From NCBI GenBank assembly GCA_944392185.1, contig CALXVW010000008.1, positions 1-28,573 on the forward strand: DNA of 28,573 nucleotides, written 5' to 3'. The position numbers were made by a program, and so were the translations under genes. The DNA comes from an uncultured Alphaproteobacteria bacterium. Lineage in GTDB: Bacteria; Pseudomonadota; Alphaproteobacteria; RF32; CAG-239. The notes beneath the pieces were generated by a model. That model ran no database searches. It worked only from the letters and a program-made list of their open reading frames with translations, and was not told where the DNA came from. This document shows positions 1 through 7,294 of this stretch, in pieces; position 1 is the first letter of the stretch; every line of letters begins with the position of its first letter.

Positions 1-90
1 ATGGGTATAAATAACATTTTTGATAATATGTTCGATGTAAAAAATTTTATTGAAAATATAATCAATAATAAAAAAAAGCTTCCTTATTAA
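1..90 (+). CDS. Possible 3' end of an unrecognised gene
   Basis: This frame is open from base 1 to a TAA at 88-90 (29 residues, rich in Asn, Ile, Phe and Lys), while the other two plus frames stop at once. It may be the tail of a gene that begins outside the window. Against this, the stop lies inside the terminator stem shared with rho, and an AT-rich spacer can stay open this long by chance. No family is recognisable. Confidence 0.25.
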   Translation: MGINNIFDNMFDVKNFIENIINNKKKLPY

Positions 91-103
91 AGGAAGCTTT
101 TTT
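72..103 (-). terminator. Terminator of rho, probably bidirectional
   Basis: A stem with GCTTCCTT at 78-85 pairs with AAGGAAGC at 90-97 around an ATTA loop, flanked by A and T runs that extend the stem to 72-103. Read on the minus strand it lies directly after the rho stop and ends in a U tract. The symmetry means it could also end a plus-strand transcript. Confidence 0.85.
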
Positions 104-106
104 AAT

Positions 107-1360
107 TTAAGAATTCATATTCGCAAAGAAATCATTATTATCTTTGCTTATCCTTAATTTATCAAGCAAGAATTCCATGCCGTCCGTCATGCCCATCTGC
201 ATTAAGACGCGGCGCAAAACCCACATCTTGGTTAAACGTTCTTTATCTACCAAAAGTTCTTCTTTTCTGGTGCCGGAACGTGTAATGTCTATGGTCGGGA
301 ACAAACGTTTATCAGTTAGTTTTCTATCAAGAATAATTTCTGAGTTACCCGTTCCCTTAAACTCTTCAAAAATAACCTCATCCATGCGAGAACCCGTATC
401 TATTAACGCTGTGGCAATAATGGTTAAGGAACCGCCTTCTTCAACATTTCTGGCCGCACCAAGCAGGCGTTTCGGTCTTTGCAGAGCATTGGCGTCTACA
501 CCACCGGTTAAAACCTTGCCCGATGATGGAATCACTGTATTATAGGCTCTGCCCAAACGAGTAATGGAATCCAGTAAAATTACAACATCCTTCTTGGTTT
601 CTACCAAACGCTTGGCTTTTTCTATTACCATCTCGGCAACCTGAACATGCCGGCTCGCCGGTTCATCAAATGTTGATGATATTACCTCTCCTTTAACTGA
701 GCGAGTCATGTCTGTTACCTCTTCCGGGCGCTCATCTATCAACAGCACCATCAAATAGCATTCGGGGTGGTTGGTGGCTATGGCATGCGCAATATTTTGC
801 AACATTACCGTTTTACCGGTGCGGGGAGGGGCCACAATCAAACCACGCTGGCCTTTTCCCTGCGGAGATATCAAATCAATTACCCTTGTGGTATAGTCTT
901 TTTCTCCGCAAATAATATCAAAATTAAGCTTCTCCGTCGGATAAAGCGGCGTCAAGTTATCAAAATTTACCCTTAATTTTGATTTCTCGGGATCATCAAA
1001 ATTTATCTTATTTACTTTCACTAATGCAAAATAACGCTCATTATCTTTGGGCGCTCTGATTTCTCCTTCAACCGTATCTCCGGTCCTTAAACCAAATCTT
1101 TTAACCTGAGCCGGTGATACATATATGTCATCAGGGCCGGCTAGATAGTTTGATTGAGCCGAACGCAAAAAACCAAAACCGTCTTGCATGACCTCTATGG
1201 TGCCTTCACCGGTGATGGTCTGATCTTCGCCTGCTACTTTTTTCAAAATAGCAAACATTAAATCTTGTACACGCATAGAAGAGGCATCTTCTATACCTAA
1301 ATCCTCTGCTTGAGTTAACAACTCAGTCGGAGACTTTTGTTTTAATTCTTTTAAATTCAT
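107..1360 (-). CDS. rho: Transcription termination factor Rho
   Basis: This is the hexameric RNA-dependent ATPase that ends transcription at Rho-dependent sites in the cytoplasm. The 417-residue product is close to the usual length (about 419 in E. coli). The N-terminal helical domain is followed by the cold-shock-like RNA-binding fold (about 50-125, with GFGFLR near 61-66). The ATPase core has a Walker A motif PPRTGKT at 178-184 and LLIDERPEEV near 206-215. The gene appears monocistronic: it has a good sigma-70 promoter at 1409-1437 and a hairpin right after its stop. In many alphaproteobacteria rho lies near trmE-gidA-parAB on one side of the origin, which fits the proposed oriC immediately upstream. 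Identity is very secure. Confidence 0.98.
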   Translation of the reverse strand: MNLKELKQKSPTELLTQAEDLGIEDASSMRVQDLMFAILKKVAGEDQTITGEGTIEVMQDGFGFLRSAQSNYLAGPDDIYVSPAQVKRFGLRTGDTVEGEIRAPKDNERYFALVKVNKINFDDPEKSKLRVNFDNLTPLYPTEKLNFDIICGEKDYTTRVIDLISPQGKGQRGLIVAPPRTGKTVMLQNIAHAIATNHPECYLMVLLIDERPEEVTDMTRSVKGEVISSTFDEPASRHVQVAEMVIEKAKRLVETKKDVVILLDSITRLGRAYNTVIPSSGKVLTGGVDANALQRPKRLLGAARNVEEGGSLTIIATALIDTGSRMDEVIFEEFKGTGNSEIILDRKLTDKRLFPTIDITRSGTRKEELLVDKERLTKMWVLRRVLMQMGMTDGMEFLLDKLRISKDNNDFFANMNS

Positions 1361-1408
1361 GGAAACCTTTTTTGGAAATGATTAAATAGGAGGGATATTT
1401 GTGATTTT

Positions 1409-1437
1409 TTTATAAGAGTTTTTTTACCTTCTGTCAA
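1409..1437 (-). promoter_or_regulatory. Sigma-70 promoter of rho
   Basis: On the minus strand a perfect -35 TTGACA (1437-1432) is followed after 17 bases by TATAAA (1414-1409). Transcription would begin near 1402, about 40 bases ahead of the rho start codon. It lies at the rho end of the proposed origin. Confidence 0.75.
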
Positions 1438-1597
1438 TTAATATTATAAGGCTCTTTTATGAACAGCCCCGCAGGGCCAATAATATATTTTTAAAATGTT
1501 TTTGTTGTTTGTGAATCTTTGTGTGATCTGTTGATTATTTTTTTATCTTCTGGTTATTAAGATTTTAACTCTTTGTTAATAAACTTGAGGAAATTTG

Positions 1598-1612
1598 TTA
1601 ATAATTTATTAA
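1598..1612. promoter_or_regulatory. CtrA-like site TTAA-N7-TTAA
   Basis: TTAA at 1598-1601 and TTAA at 1609-1612 are separated by exactly seven bases, the consensus for the alphaproteobacterial cell-cycle regulator CtrA. In Caulobacter CtrA binds such sites at the origin and represses initiation. The tract is extremely AT-rich, so a chance match is quite possible. Confidence 0.3.
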
Positions 1613-1677
1613 TGTTTTAGCTTTTTCAATTAACTAATGTTGTTAAGCTTGTTTTTGTCGGTTGTTAGTAAGTTTTG

Positions 1678-1717
1678 TTATCCACATATTGTGAATCAAA
1701 TTTGAGCCTGTGCGTAA
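1678..1717. promoter_or_regulatory. DnaA-box cluster
   Basis: Three boxes lie in 40 bases: TTATCCACA at 1678-1686 (perfect, plus strand), TGTGAATCA at 1690-1698 and TGTGCGTAA at 1709-1717 (both minus strand, one mismatch). A further perfect box, TTATGCACA, is at 1780-1788. The dense, mixed orientation is typical of an initiation region rather than chance. Confidence 0.65.
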
Positions 1718-1732
1718 GTTGAGAGATTAAAT

Positions 1733-1761
1733 TTTACTTTGCGGTGATAAAAAGTTATAAA
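1733..1761 (+). promoter_or_regulatory. Candidate promoter of coaE-dnaQ
   Basis: TTTACT at 1733-1738 and TATAAA at 1756-1761 are separated by 17 bases. The predicted start falls just before the perfect DnaA box at 1780-1788, so DnaA binding could affect coaE-dnaQ transcription. Confidence 0.45.
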
Positions 1762-1846
1762 AGGTAGGGTAGGGGTGAGTTATGCACAGAAAATACAACT
1801 TCTGTTTATAACTTATTTAACCTTTTGATAAGAGGATGTTTTTTTT

Positions 1847-2434
1847 ATGTTGCTTGTGGCTATTACCGGTTCTATCGGGTGTGGAAAGACTACTTTGGCT
1901 AAGATTGCCAATTCTTTGGGGTATACCGTTTTTGATATTGATGGTTGGGTTCGGCGTTTGTATTTTTCTCCGGATTTTTTGAAAACCTTGGAAAAGCATT
2001 TTCCCGGAACCGTTAATAATGGTGTTGCCGATAAGCGAGCTTTGCGTAATTTGGTTTTTAATGATAAAAGTAAACTAAAACTATTGGAAAGTCTTATTCA
2101 TCCTTTTTTGCGTCAAAACTTAAAAAAAGTTATCAGAGATAACGCCTATTGTTCAGATATATTTTTTGTTGATGTTGCCTTGTTGTTTGAAATGGGGTGG
2201 GATAAGTATTGTGACTTGATTTTGGTGGCGGATGTTGATTATGATATTCAAAAACAACGTGTCATGAAAAGAGATAATGTTTCTGCCGAAGATTTTGATA
2301 AGATAAATAATGTGCAAATGAATAATGAACATAAAAAAATGTTGGCAGATGTGGTGATTAATACCGATAAACCCAAAAACTTACTTAAGGTCGAATTAAT
2401 TAATATAATTAAAGGATTGGAAGCTAATTTATGA
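1847..2434 (+). CDS. coaE: Dephospho-CoA kinase
   Basis: This enzyme phosphorylates the 3'-hydroxyl of dephospho-CoA in the last step of CoA synthesis. The product has 195 residues, normal for the family. The P-loop GSIGCGKTT is at residues 8-16, and the conserved segment with DVALLFEMGWDKYCD lies in the middle, where the family has its P-L-L-F-E motif and substrate lid. The start is supported by AGAGGA at 1831-1836, ten bases upstream. It overlaps dnaQ by four bases (ATGA), so the two are co-translated. coaE-dnaQ is a conserved pair to the right of the origin in alphaproteobacteria, usually preceded by aroE; here nothing lies between coaE and the putative origin. Confidence 0.96.
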   Translation: MLLVAITGSIGCGKTTLAKIANSLGYTVFDIDGWVRRLYFSPDFLKTLEKHFPGTVNNGVADKRALRNLVFNDKSKLKLLESLIHPFLRQNLKKVIRDNAYCSDIFFVDVALLFEMGWDKYCDLILVADVDYDIQKQRVMKRDNVSAEDFDKINNVQMNNEHKKMLADVVINTDKPKNLLKVELINIIKGLEANL

Positions 2435-3117
2435 CAAGAGAAATTGTATTTGATACCGAAACAACAGGCTTTGACTACGCAAAAGGCGACAGATTGGTTG
2501 AGATTGGCGCCGTTGAGCTTATTAACCATATGCCAACGGGGGTGACTTTTCATCAATATATTAACCCGGAAAGAGATGTGCCGGAAGAGGTTGTTAAAGT
2601 TCATGGTTTGACATATGATTTTTTGAAAGATTTTCCAACCTTTGAAAAAATTGCCGATGATTGGCTTAATTTTGTGGGCGATGCAACTTTGGTTGCCCAC
2701 AACGCCTCTTTTGATATTAATTTTGTAAACTATGAATTAAAGCAAATCGGAAAACCTGAATTTGAATGGAGCAGGGTGGTCGATACTTTGGAAATTGCCA
2801 GACTTTTGTTTCCGGGTTCTAGGTGCAGCTTGGATGCTTTGTGTAAAAGGTTTGAGGTTGATAACAGCAGTCGTACTTTTCACGGCGCTTTGCTCGATGC
2901 TCAGTTGCTTTCTGAAGTCTATTTGGAACTTTTGGGCGGAAAAGAGCCGAGCTTGTTGCTTGATGCCAAAAAGTCAAAGATTGAAAAAAATATTGAAACC
3001 GTTCAACTGCAAAAAACTTTAAGGCCGGCAAGAAATTTTGCTTTGAGCGAGGAAGAACTTAATGAACACAACAGTTTTTTACAAACAAAAATTAAAGAGG
3101 CTGTTTGGAACAGTTAA
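2431..3117 (+). CDS. dnaQ: DNA polymerase III epsilon subunit (3'-5' proofreading exonuclease)
   Basis: This subunit proofreads replication errors as part of the polymerase III core. The 228-residue protein has the DEDDh exonuclease signature: Exo I FDTETTG near 7-13 (first Asp and Glu), Exo II VAHNASFD near the middle, and Exo III HGALLDA with the catalytic His and Asp. The C-terminal 50 or so residues should carry the short alpha-subunit binding tail. The start codon overlaps the coaE stop as ATGA. The end of the gene forms one arm of a hairpin used as a terminator. Confidence 0.96.
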   Translation: MTREIVFDTETTGFDYAKGDRLVEIGAVELINHMPTGVTFHQYINPERDVPEEVVKVHGLTYDFLKDFPTFEKIADDWLNFVGDATLVAHNASFDINFVNYELKQIGKPEFEWSRVVDTLEIARLLFPGSRCSLDALCKRFEVDNSSRTFHGALLDAQLLSEVYLELLGGKEPSLLLDAKKSKIEKNIETVQLQKTLRPARNFALSEEELNEHNSFLQTKIKEAVWNS

Positions 3118-3125
3118 CAGCCTCT
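3096..3125. terminator. Terminator between dnaQ and the convergent small gene
   Basis: A perfect ten-base stem, AGAGGCTGTT at 3096-3105 and AACAGCCTCT at 3116-3125, encloses a ten-base loop. The left arm lies within the last dnaQ codons. On the minus strand it is followed by a U-rich run, so it works best for the gene ending at 3142. Confidence 0.7.
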
Positions 3126-3141
3126 CTTAAATTATCAAAAT

Positions 3142-3420
3142 TTAGTCTTTTTGTATAATAGTTTCATCTTCTTCTATATCCAGGCTATCAGGGGTTTCTA
3201 TACCTGTTACTTGGTCAACTGTTGTTGCAGAATCCGTGTTTTGTTCTTGTGATAAAACCTCTTGCGGTGTTGTATTTTCTACAATATATCCTTCCTCTAC
3301 CATCATCATATTAGCAGATCCCGGATTGCCAACCTCAGCTTGAGTTTGTTCTTGTGCTTTTACTTCAAAATTTATTAAAGATACCAAAGCCAAACTTAAT
3401 ATAGAAATCTTTTTTATCAT
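3142..3420 (-). CDS. Small secreted acidic protein, unknown function
   Basis: The product has 92 residues. It starts with a signal-peptide-like segment (MIKK, then a hydrophobic stretch ending around V-K-A-Q-E near residue 22), so it is probably exported to the periplasm. The mature part is Gln-, Thr-, Asp- and Glu-rich, contains no cysteine and looks disordered. AGAGGA lies just upstream of the start. It is divergent from the HAD gene and convergent with dnaQ. No family is recognised; expression is plausible because it has its own ribosome site and terminator. Confidence 0.65.
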   Translation of the reverse strand: MIKKISILSLALVSLINFEVKAQEQTQAEVGNPGSANMMMVEEGYIVENTTPQEVLSQEQNTDSATTVDQVTGIETPDSLDIEEDETIIQKD

Positions 3421-3491
3421 ATCTTTCCTCTTTGTTCGTTGTTGTAACCTTTTTTGATATATTTAAAAATATCTATCATTCAAGTATTTGG

Positions 3492-3519
3492 TTGACGAAT
3501 TTATCTATTTGGGTAATAT
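3492..3519 (+). promoter_or_regulatory. Sigma-70 promoter of the HAD hydrolase gene
   Basis: TTGACG at 3492-3497 and TAATAT at 3514-3519 are separated by 16 bases, about 40 bases upstream of the GTG start at 3560. Confidence 0.55.
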
Positions 3520-3559
3520 TACCAAGGTTGTTTGAAATAAATAAAAAAAGGAGTTTATA

Positions 3560-4240
3560 GTGGTCTTTGGTAAAAATGTCATTATTTATGATTTGGATGA
3601 CACGCTTTATAATAAAACCGAAGAATTTGCCGATTTATTGGATGCAACAATGGCTCAAGCCTTGATTGAGGATTTGGGACTTAAGCTTGATTTTGAAACG
3701 ACTAAAAATTTGGTGACAGAATCTTTTAAGATTTATCGTGATGGGGGCGAAATCTTTTTCAGGGACTATGGTATTAATCCTAAAGATCTTTTTATTGCTT
3801 ATCATAAACGTAAACCGGTAGATAAAATTGTTCCTTATGATAATTTACTTGAAAAATTGGAAAAGGTTCCCGCTGAACAATACGTTTTTACAGCCAGTGA
3901 CAGATACGCTTCTGAAAAAATTCTGAAACATCTTGGTCTTTGGAACTTCTTTAAAAATCGTTATTATTCCGTGGAGGATTTTGGCGTATATAAGAAAAAT
4001 GAAAGCGCCGATGTCTATAAACGCTATTGTCAGAAAATAGGTGTAAATCCTCAGGATTGCGTATTTGTTGACGATAGTTATTCTAATCTTGAATATGCTA
4101 AACAAGCCGGAATGACAACAGTCAGAATTTATTATCATAACAATTCTGCTAAAGATAAAACTTATATCGATTATGCTTATAAAGGTTTGATGAGCTTTTT
4201 GGATTTTGTTTTGAAAGACGCTAAAAAATTATCGGCATAA
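3560..4240 (+). CDS. HAD-family pyrimidine 5'-nucleotidase-like hydrolase
   Basis: The 226-residue product resembles the pyrimidine 5'-nucleotidase (SDT1-like) branch of the HAD superfamily, which removes phosphate from small nucleotides or related phosphoesters in the cytosol. Motif I is DLDDTLY with the nucleophile at Asp11 and acid/base at Asp13. Motif II is the FTASD segment, motif III a Lys in the VYKK segment, and motif IV VFVDDSYSN with the paired Asp residues. The start is GTG, supported by the purine-rich AAAAAAAGGAG six bases upstream. Its 3' end overlaps the convergent metalloprotease-like gene by 12 bases. The exact substrate cannot be read from the sequence. Confidence 0.82.
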   Translation: MVFGKNVIIYDLDDTLYNKTEEFADLLDATMAQALIEDLGLKLDFETTKNLVTESFKIYRDGGEIFFRDYGINPKDLFIAYHKRKPVDKIVPYDNLLEKLEKVPAEQYVFTASDRYASEKILKHLGLWNFFKNRYYSVEDFGVYKKNESADVYKRYCQKIGVNPQDCVFVDDSYSNLEYAKQAGMTTVRIYYHNNSAKDKTYIDYAYKGLMSFLDFVLKDAKKLSA

Positions 4241-4882
4241 GGTGTTTTCATGTTGATAATTTGTTTGATTGTCTAATTTCAATTGTTCTTTTAATAGTTC
4301 TTGTTTGAAAAATTCAAGCAAGGGAGAGAGTTTTTTATTATATTCTTCCGTTAACTTGGCAGAGGCTTTATCTATATCTGAGAGGTTTTTTACATTAATA
4401 GGTTTTATGTTGGTAGAAATCTTTTTTGCAGCCTCATTAAATAACGGAAGAAAATAATCCAAAGCTGTCTTGTTTATTTGTTGGTGTGTTTGTTCATGTC
4501 TTAAGACAACATTATATTCGCAACTGTTGGGAATAAGTTGTTTGGATATATAAATGGTTGGATTGCTGTAATAGATGGATAATTTTACTGTTGTCGGGTA
4601 AACACAAAAATCATATTTGCCAATTATATCTCCGACGGTTTTTAGTGTAATATCCATATTTACGTTGATTGTAGAAAGGCCTGAAGCAAAAAGCCCTTTT
4701 TCTATAATTCCTTGTTTTTCCGCTAATTTTGTTATTTGTTGATTGTTTTTGCTCAAATCATATTTAAGTTTACCATAGGAGGTATATAATTCTATTTTCG
4801 GTGCGGAACTAATTTCCGGACACGCGCTGAAGCCTGATGTCGGAAAAAATAAAAGTGTTAATATAAAAAAAAGCTTTTTCAT
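4229..4882 (-). CDS. Secreted protein with an HExxH metal-binding motif
   Basis: The 217-residue product begins with a signal peptide (MKKLFF, hydrophobic core, cleavage near G-F-S-A around residue 20) and should be periplasmic. In the middle it carries RHEQTHQQIN, a zincin-type HExxH motif; HEQxH of this kind is known from DUF922-like putative proteases, but the relationship was not tested. Cys residues at the mature N-terminus, in the middle and near the end could form disulfides. A TATAAT at 4894-4889 lies only seven bases before the start and there is no clear ribosome site, so the mRNA may be leaderless. Protease activity is an inference from the motif alone. Confidence 0.7.
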   Translation of the reverse strand: MKKLFFILTLLFFPTSGFSACPEISSAPKIELYTSYGKLKYDLSKNNQQITKLAEKQGIIEKGLFASGLSTINVNMDITLKTVGDIIGKYDFCVYPTTVKLSIYYSNPTIYISKQLIPNSCEYNVVLRHEQTHQQINKTALDYFLPLFNEAAKKISTNIKPINVKNLSDIDKASAKLTEEYNKKLSPLLEFFKQELLKEQLKLDNQTNYQHENTLCR

Positions 4883-4934
4883 GTATTTTATTATACAGTT
4901 GATTGGTTAAATTATGGTTGATGGAGCATTATTT

Positions 4935-5396
4935 ATGCCGCAAAAATTTTTTATAATGATTGTATTGTTGGTTTCTGTCGGATTATCGGTTACGGCCTAT
5001 GGAAAATATGTCAGAAAACAACTTCAACCTGATTTCTTTATGCCTAAAGAAGTCCAATTTAATCAGCCGGAAAAATTACCCCCATTACCTAAAAAAGAAG
5101 TGGTTGAAATTAATTCGGCAGAAATAATTAAAACTGTTGATAAATTGGAAGCTATACAGAAAGAATCGGTTCATTTTTATGTTCCGGATTATCAAAAAAA
5201 GTTTGATGATTATAATCGGGATATATCTTATATTAATCGTAGCGGAGAAATTCCCGTTAATTCCTCACTTAAAGCCGATCTTGACCAAATGAATTCTGAT
5301 GAGCGTTTTGAAGTGCAAAAAAAAGAGCTCGGTCCTGAATCTCAAGTGAGCCGAGCTTTTATGGATGTTCTTGATAAAGTTTTGGCAGAAAATTAG
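4935..5396 (+). CDS. Membrane-anchored or secreted protein, unknown function
   Basis: The frame is open from ATG 4914, but GGAG at 4922-4925 favours the ATG at 4935, giving 153 residues. A hydrophobic segment near residues 4-22 (FFIMIVLLVSVGLSVTAYG) is an uncleaved anchor or a signal peptide. It is followed by a Pro/Lys-rich linker (LPPLPKKE) and a charged, probably helical region. This layout suits a protein spanning part of the periplasm. No family is recognised. Its stop overlaps the stop of the convergent lipoprotein gene by four bases. Confidence 0.65.
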   Translation: MPQKFFIMIVLLVSVGLSVTAYGKYVRKQLQPDFFMPKEVQFNQPEKLPPLPKKEVVEINSAEIIKTVDKLEAIQKESVHFYVPDYQKKFDDYNRDISYINRSGEIPVNSSLKADLDQMNSDERFEVQKKELGPESQVSRAFMDVLDKVLAEN

Positions 5397-5872
5397 ATTT
5401 CTACCGCATATAAATCTTTTACTATCCAACGATTGTTTTGGTAATCCATTACATAGATGATATTACCGTTACACAAGCCAAACCAGTTGCCGTTGCAAGT
5501 GCTTTGAGTGTAAACCTCTACTGTTCCATCGGGGAGAGGTTTTATTTTTGTTATTTTATATGATTGGGATGTTGGGCGCTGTAAGCTTTCATCTTCCATA
5601 AATATAAAGTTTGGCATATATGCCTTGAGTTCTGCACATTCGGCAAAAGCCGGGTTTATGGTGCATTTTATGCTGGCATTAATGGCGCAAACAATTTGGC
5701 TTTCATTATCGCAACCTGGTTTTAGGGTATTAATATCAAAAGAAAATACCTTTTCACTGTCTATTCCGGTAGAAGCTTCAGGTTTTTGTGACGTATCTTG
5801 GTTTTGGTCTTCTGTTTTGGAACAAGCACTCAAGCTTAACAGCAGGAGGCAAAAAGATAAAATTTTTTTCAT
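5393..5872 (-). CDS. Putative lipoprotein, unknown function
   Basis: The frame extends to a GTG at 5881, but AAGGTG fits the ATG at 5872 better, giving 159 residues. The N-terminus is a lipoprotein signal with the lipobox L-S-A-C, and Cys17 would be acylated. The mature protein has a Thr/Glu/Gln-rich linker and then a small domain with several cysteines (C-A-I, C-T-I, C-A-E, C-N-G, C-N-G) that probably form disulfides. No family is recognised. It is convergent with the membrane-anchored gene at 4935, with which it shares four bases. Confidence 0.7.
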   Translation of the reverse strand: MKKILSFCLLLLSLSACSKTEDQNQDTSQKPEASTGIDSEKVFSFDINTLKPGCDNESQIVCAINASIKCTINPAFAECAELKAYMPNFIFMEDESLQRPTSQSYKITKIKPLPDGTVEVYTQSTCNGNWFGLCNGNIIYVMDYQNNRWIVKDLYAVEI

Positions 5873-5950
5873 TTTCAGCACCTTGTTGTTTATTTACGCA
5901 AGACAATATAAACGGTTTATATTTTTTTTCCATATATTTTTTATAAGAAA

Positions 5951-5978
5951 AAAAGGAAGGTTTTTTACCCTTCCTTTT
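5951..5978 (-). terminator. Terminator of the outer-membrane protein gene
   Basis: AAAAGGAAGG at 5951-5960 pairs with CCTTCCTTTT at 5969-5978. On the minus strand the stem is followed by further U residues, 20 to 50 bases after the outer-membrane gene stop. Confidence 0.75.
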
Positions 5979-6000
5979 CAATATTAACAAATACCGCTTA

Positions 6001-6537
6001 TTAGAAAGAGTATTTAACACCCAAAGAGTATTCGTTCATGTGGTCTAAGCCACCGAGTTTGTCAGCAAAGGTATAGCGATACAATGCTCTAACAGCTACG
6101 TTGCTGGTGAGATCATATTCAAAACCGGCACCCAAGCGGTAACCTAAACCATTCTCGGTTTTGCGGCTTTCACCGGGGTTTTTATATTTAACATCAATGT
6201 TAGCAATACCAGCCGTTCCTACCAAAGCAAAGGTTTGGTCACAACCCAGAGGCAAATAACCGTTTATATCCAAACCATAGCTCTGGAGAGAATATTCATT
6301 GGTTTCTCCATCAGAATGAACGCGGTCAGAACCTGTGCGTTGATAGAAAACTTCGGTTCCGAAATATTTGTTGTAATCGGTACCAACAGAAACTTTACCA
6401 CCATGAACCTCAGCAATATTTTGAACATCGGTATAAGTGTAGTCTGCTGCTACATAGGGGGTAAATTCCATAGCACTGGCATTGGCAGCAAAAGCAAATG
6501 CAGAAGCCGCAGCCATTAAAGCAATTGTGTTCTTCAT
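6001..6537 (-). CDS. Outer-membrane beta-barrel protein, opacity/OmpA-barrel type
   Basis: The 178-residue product starts with a signal peptide (MKNTIALMAAASAFAFAANASA, cleavage after residue 22). The mature protein begins with M-E-F-T-P-Y-V-A-A-D-Y and shows alternating aromatic and polar strands, a Gly-rich hairpin pattern and a terminal Phe (LGVKYSF), as expected for an eight-stranded barrel inserted by BAM. Its size fits opacity-like porins. A purine-rich AAAGGAAA precedes the start, and a hairpin terminator follows, so it is probably monocistronic. A structural or adhesion role is likely, but the ligand is unknown. Confidence 0.85.
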   Translation of the reverse strand: MKNTIALMAAASAFAFAANASAMEFTPYVAADYTYTDVQNIAEVHGGKVSVGTDYNKYFGTEVFYQRTGSDRVHSDGETNEYSLQSYGLDINGYLPLGCDQTFALVGTAGIANIDVKYKNPGESRKTENGLGYRLGAGFEYDLTSNVAVRALYRYTFADKLGGLDHMNEYSLGVKYSF

Positions 6538-6710
6538 ATTAGAATTTCCTTTATAAAGTTTAATTGTTTTCAGATACTTGCATTCAAATATCTACGACAG
6601 CTAATACTATAACTTATTTTTTATAAAATGAAAGTAAATTTATATTACAAAAAGATTGTTTACTGAAACTTTTAATGATATTCTTAAAGAAAGTTTTGTT
6701 AGGAGAAAAT

Positions 6711-7283
6711 ATGCTTGAGTCTGATCAAAAAGGCACAACAATGATGGAGGCTATTGCCGCCATATCCGTCGTGACGGTTTTGTCTGTAGCTGCCGTTAAA
6801 CTTATTGGTAATATGTATGAGATGTTTCGGCAAAATATGGTGGCAAATGAAATCAGAGAAATTCAAAAAAATATTACAGCTCGTTATAGATTAGAAGGAA
6901 ATTATGCCGAACTTTCTTCTGAAATGACCCCTCAGAAAATGAAGGATGAACAGCTTATCCCCTCGCAAATGCTTGTTAATGGAGAAATTGTTCACAGACT
7001 TAATGGTGAGGTAACTATAGAAACATCTTCTTTGGGAGATGATTTTTTTGATGTTACCTTTTATAAGCTTTCTTTACGCACTTGTATGAATTTGAGTCAG
7101 ATAAATTGGAGTAGTACAGAAGGAGCAGATGTTTTTCAGCTTAAAATAAACAATAATACTTTTAAATTACCTATTAACGGGGTTAAGTTTGGAGACAATA
7201 ACGCTCTGCCTATTACCGTGAAAAAAGCTTCCGAAAGCTGCTCTAATGATGAAAATAATGTTATTACTTGGACTTTCCAATAA
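6711..7283 (+). CDS. Type IV pilin-like protein with prepilin leader
   Basis: The chosen start at 6711 follows AGGAG and gives 190 residues; the frame is also open from an ATG at 6675. The N-terminus is MLESDQKG, then TTMMEAIAAIS and a hydrophobic helix. This matches the class III signal cut by prepilin peptidase after Gly8, with Glu at position 5 of the mature form. The rest of the protein has an amphipathic helix and a C-terminal region with two cysteines (C-M-N and S-C-S) that could close a D-loop. It could be a minor pilin, a pseudopilin or a relative in another filament system. The stop codon lies just before the fliX ribosome site, so the two are probably co-transcribed. Confidence 0.75.
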   Translation: MLESDQKGTTMMEAIAAISVVTVLSVAAVKLIGNMYEMFRQNMVANEIREIQKNITARYRLEGNYAELSSEMTPQKMKDEQLIPSQMLVNGEIVHRLNGEVTIETSSLGDDFFDVTFYKLSLRTCMNLSQINWSSTEGADVFQLKINNNTFKLPINGVKFGDNNALPITVKKASESCSNDENNVITWTFQ

Positions 7284-7294
7284 AGGAGGGGCGT

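Larger units (their letters stand above)
1361..1846. other. Putative chromosomal replication origin (oriC)
   Basis: This 486-base gap is the longest non-coding stretch in the window and is flanked by outward-facing rho and coaE. It contains two perfect DnaA boxes of the TTATNCACA form: TTATCCACA at 1678-1686 and TTATGCACA at 1780-1788. One-mismatch boxes on the other strand are TGTGAATCA at 1690-1698 and TGTGCGTAA at 1709-1717; TGTTTATAA at 1803-1811 is also one mismatch away. To their left, about 1480-1670, is a very AT-rich tract suited to unwinding, with a CtrA-like site. In many alphaproteobacteria the order around oriC is rho, hem genes, oriC, then maf-aroE-coaE-dnaQ, so loss of the intervening genes would leave this arrangement. 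The role is inferred from boxes plus synteny. Confidence 0.65.

Noticed and set aside
144..545. 133-residue frame on the plus strand opposite rho
   Set aside because: It lies wholly inside the clear rho gene on the other strand and has no family features.
1461..1478. GC-rich short hairpin in the origin region as a terminator
   Set aside because: Only four base pairs form around GCCC and GGGC and no U run follows on either strand.
2248..2700. 150-residue minus-strand frame opposite coaE and dnaQ
   Set aside because: Both overlapped genes are secure, and the product looks like an antisense reading with no motif.
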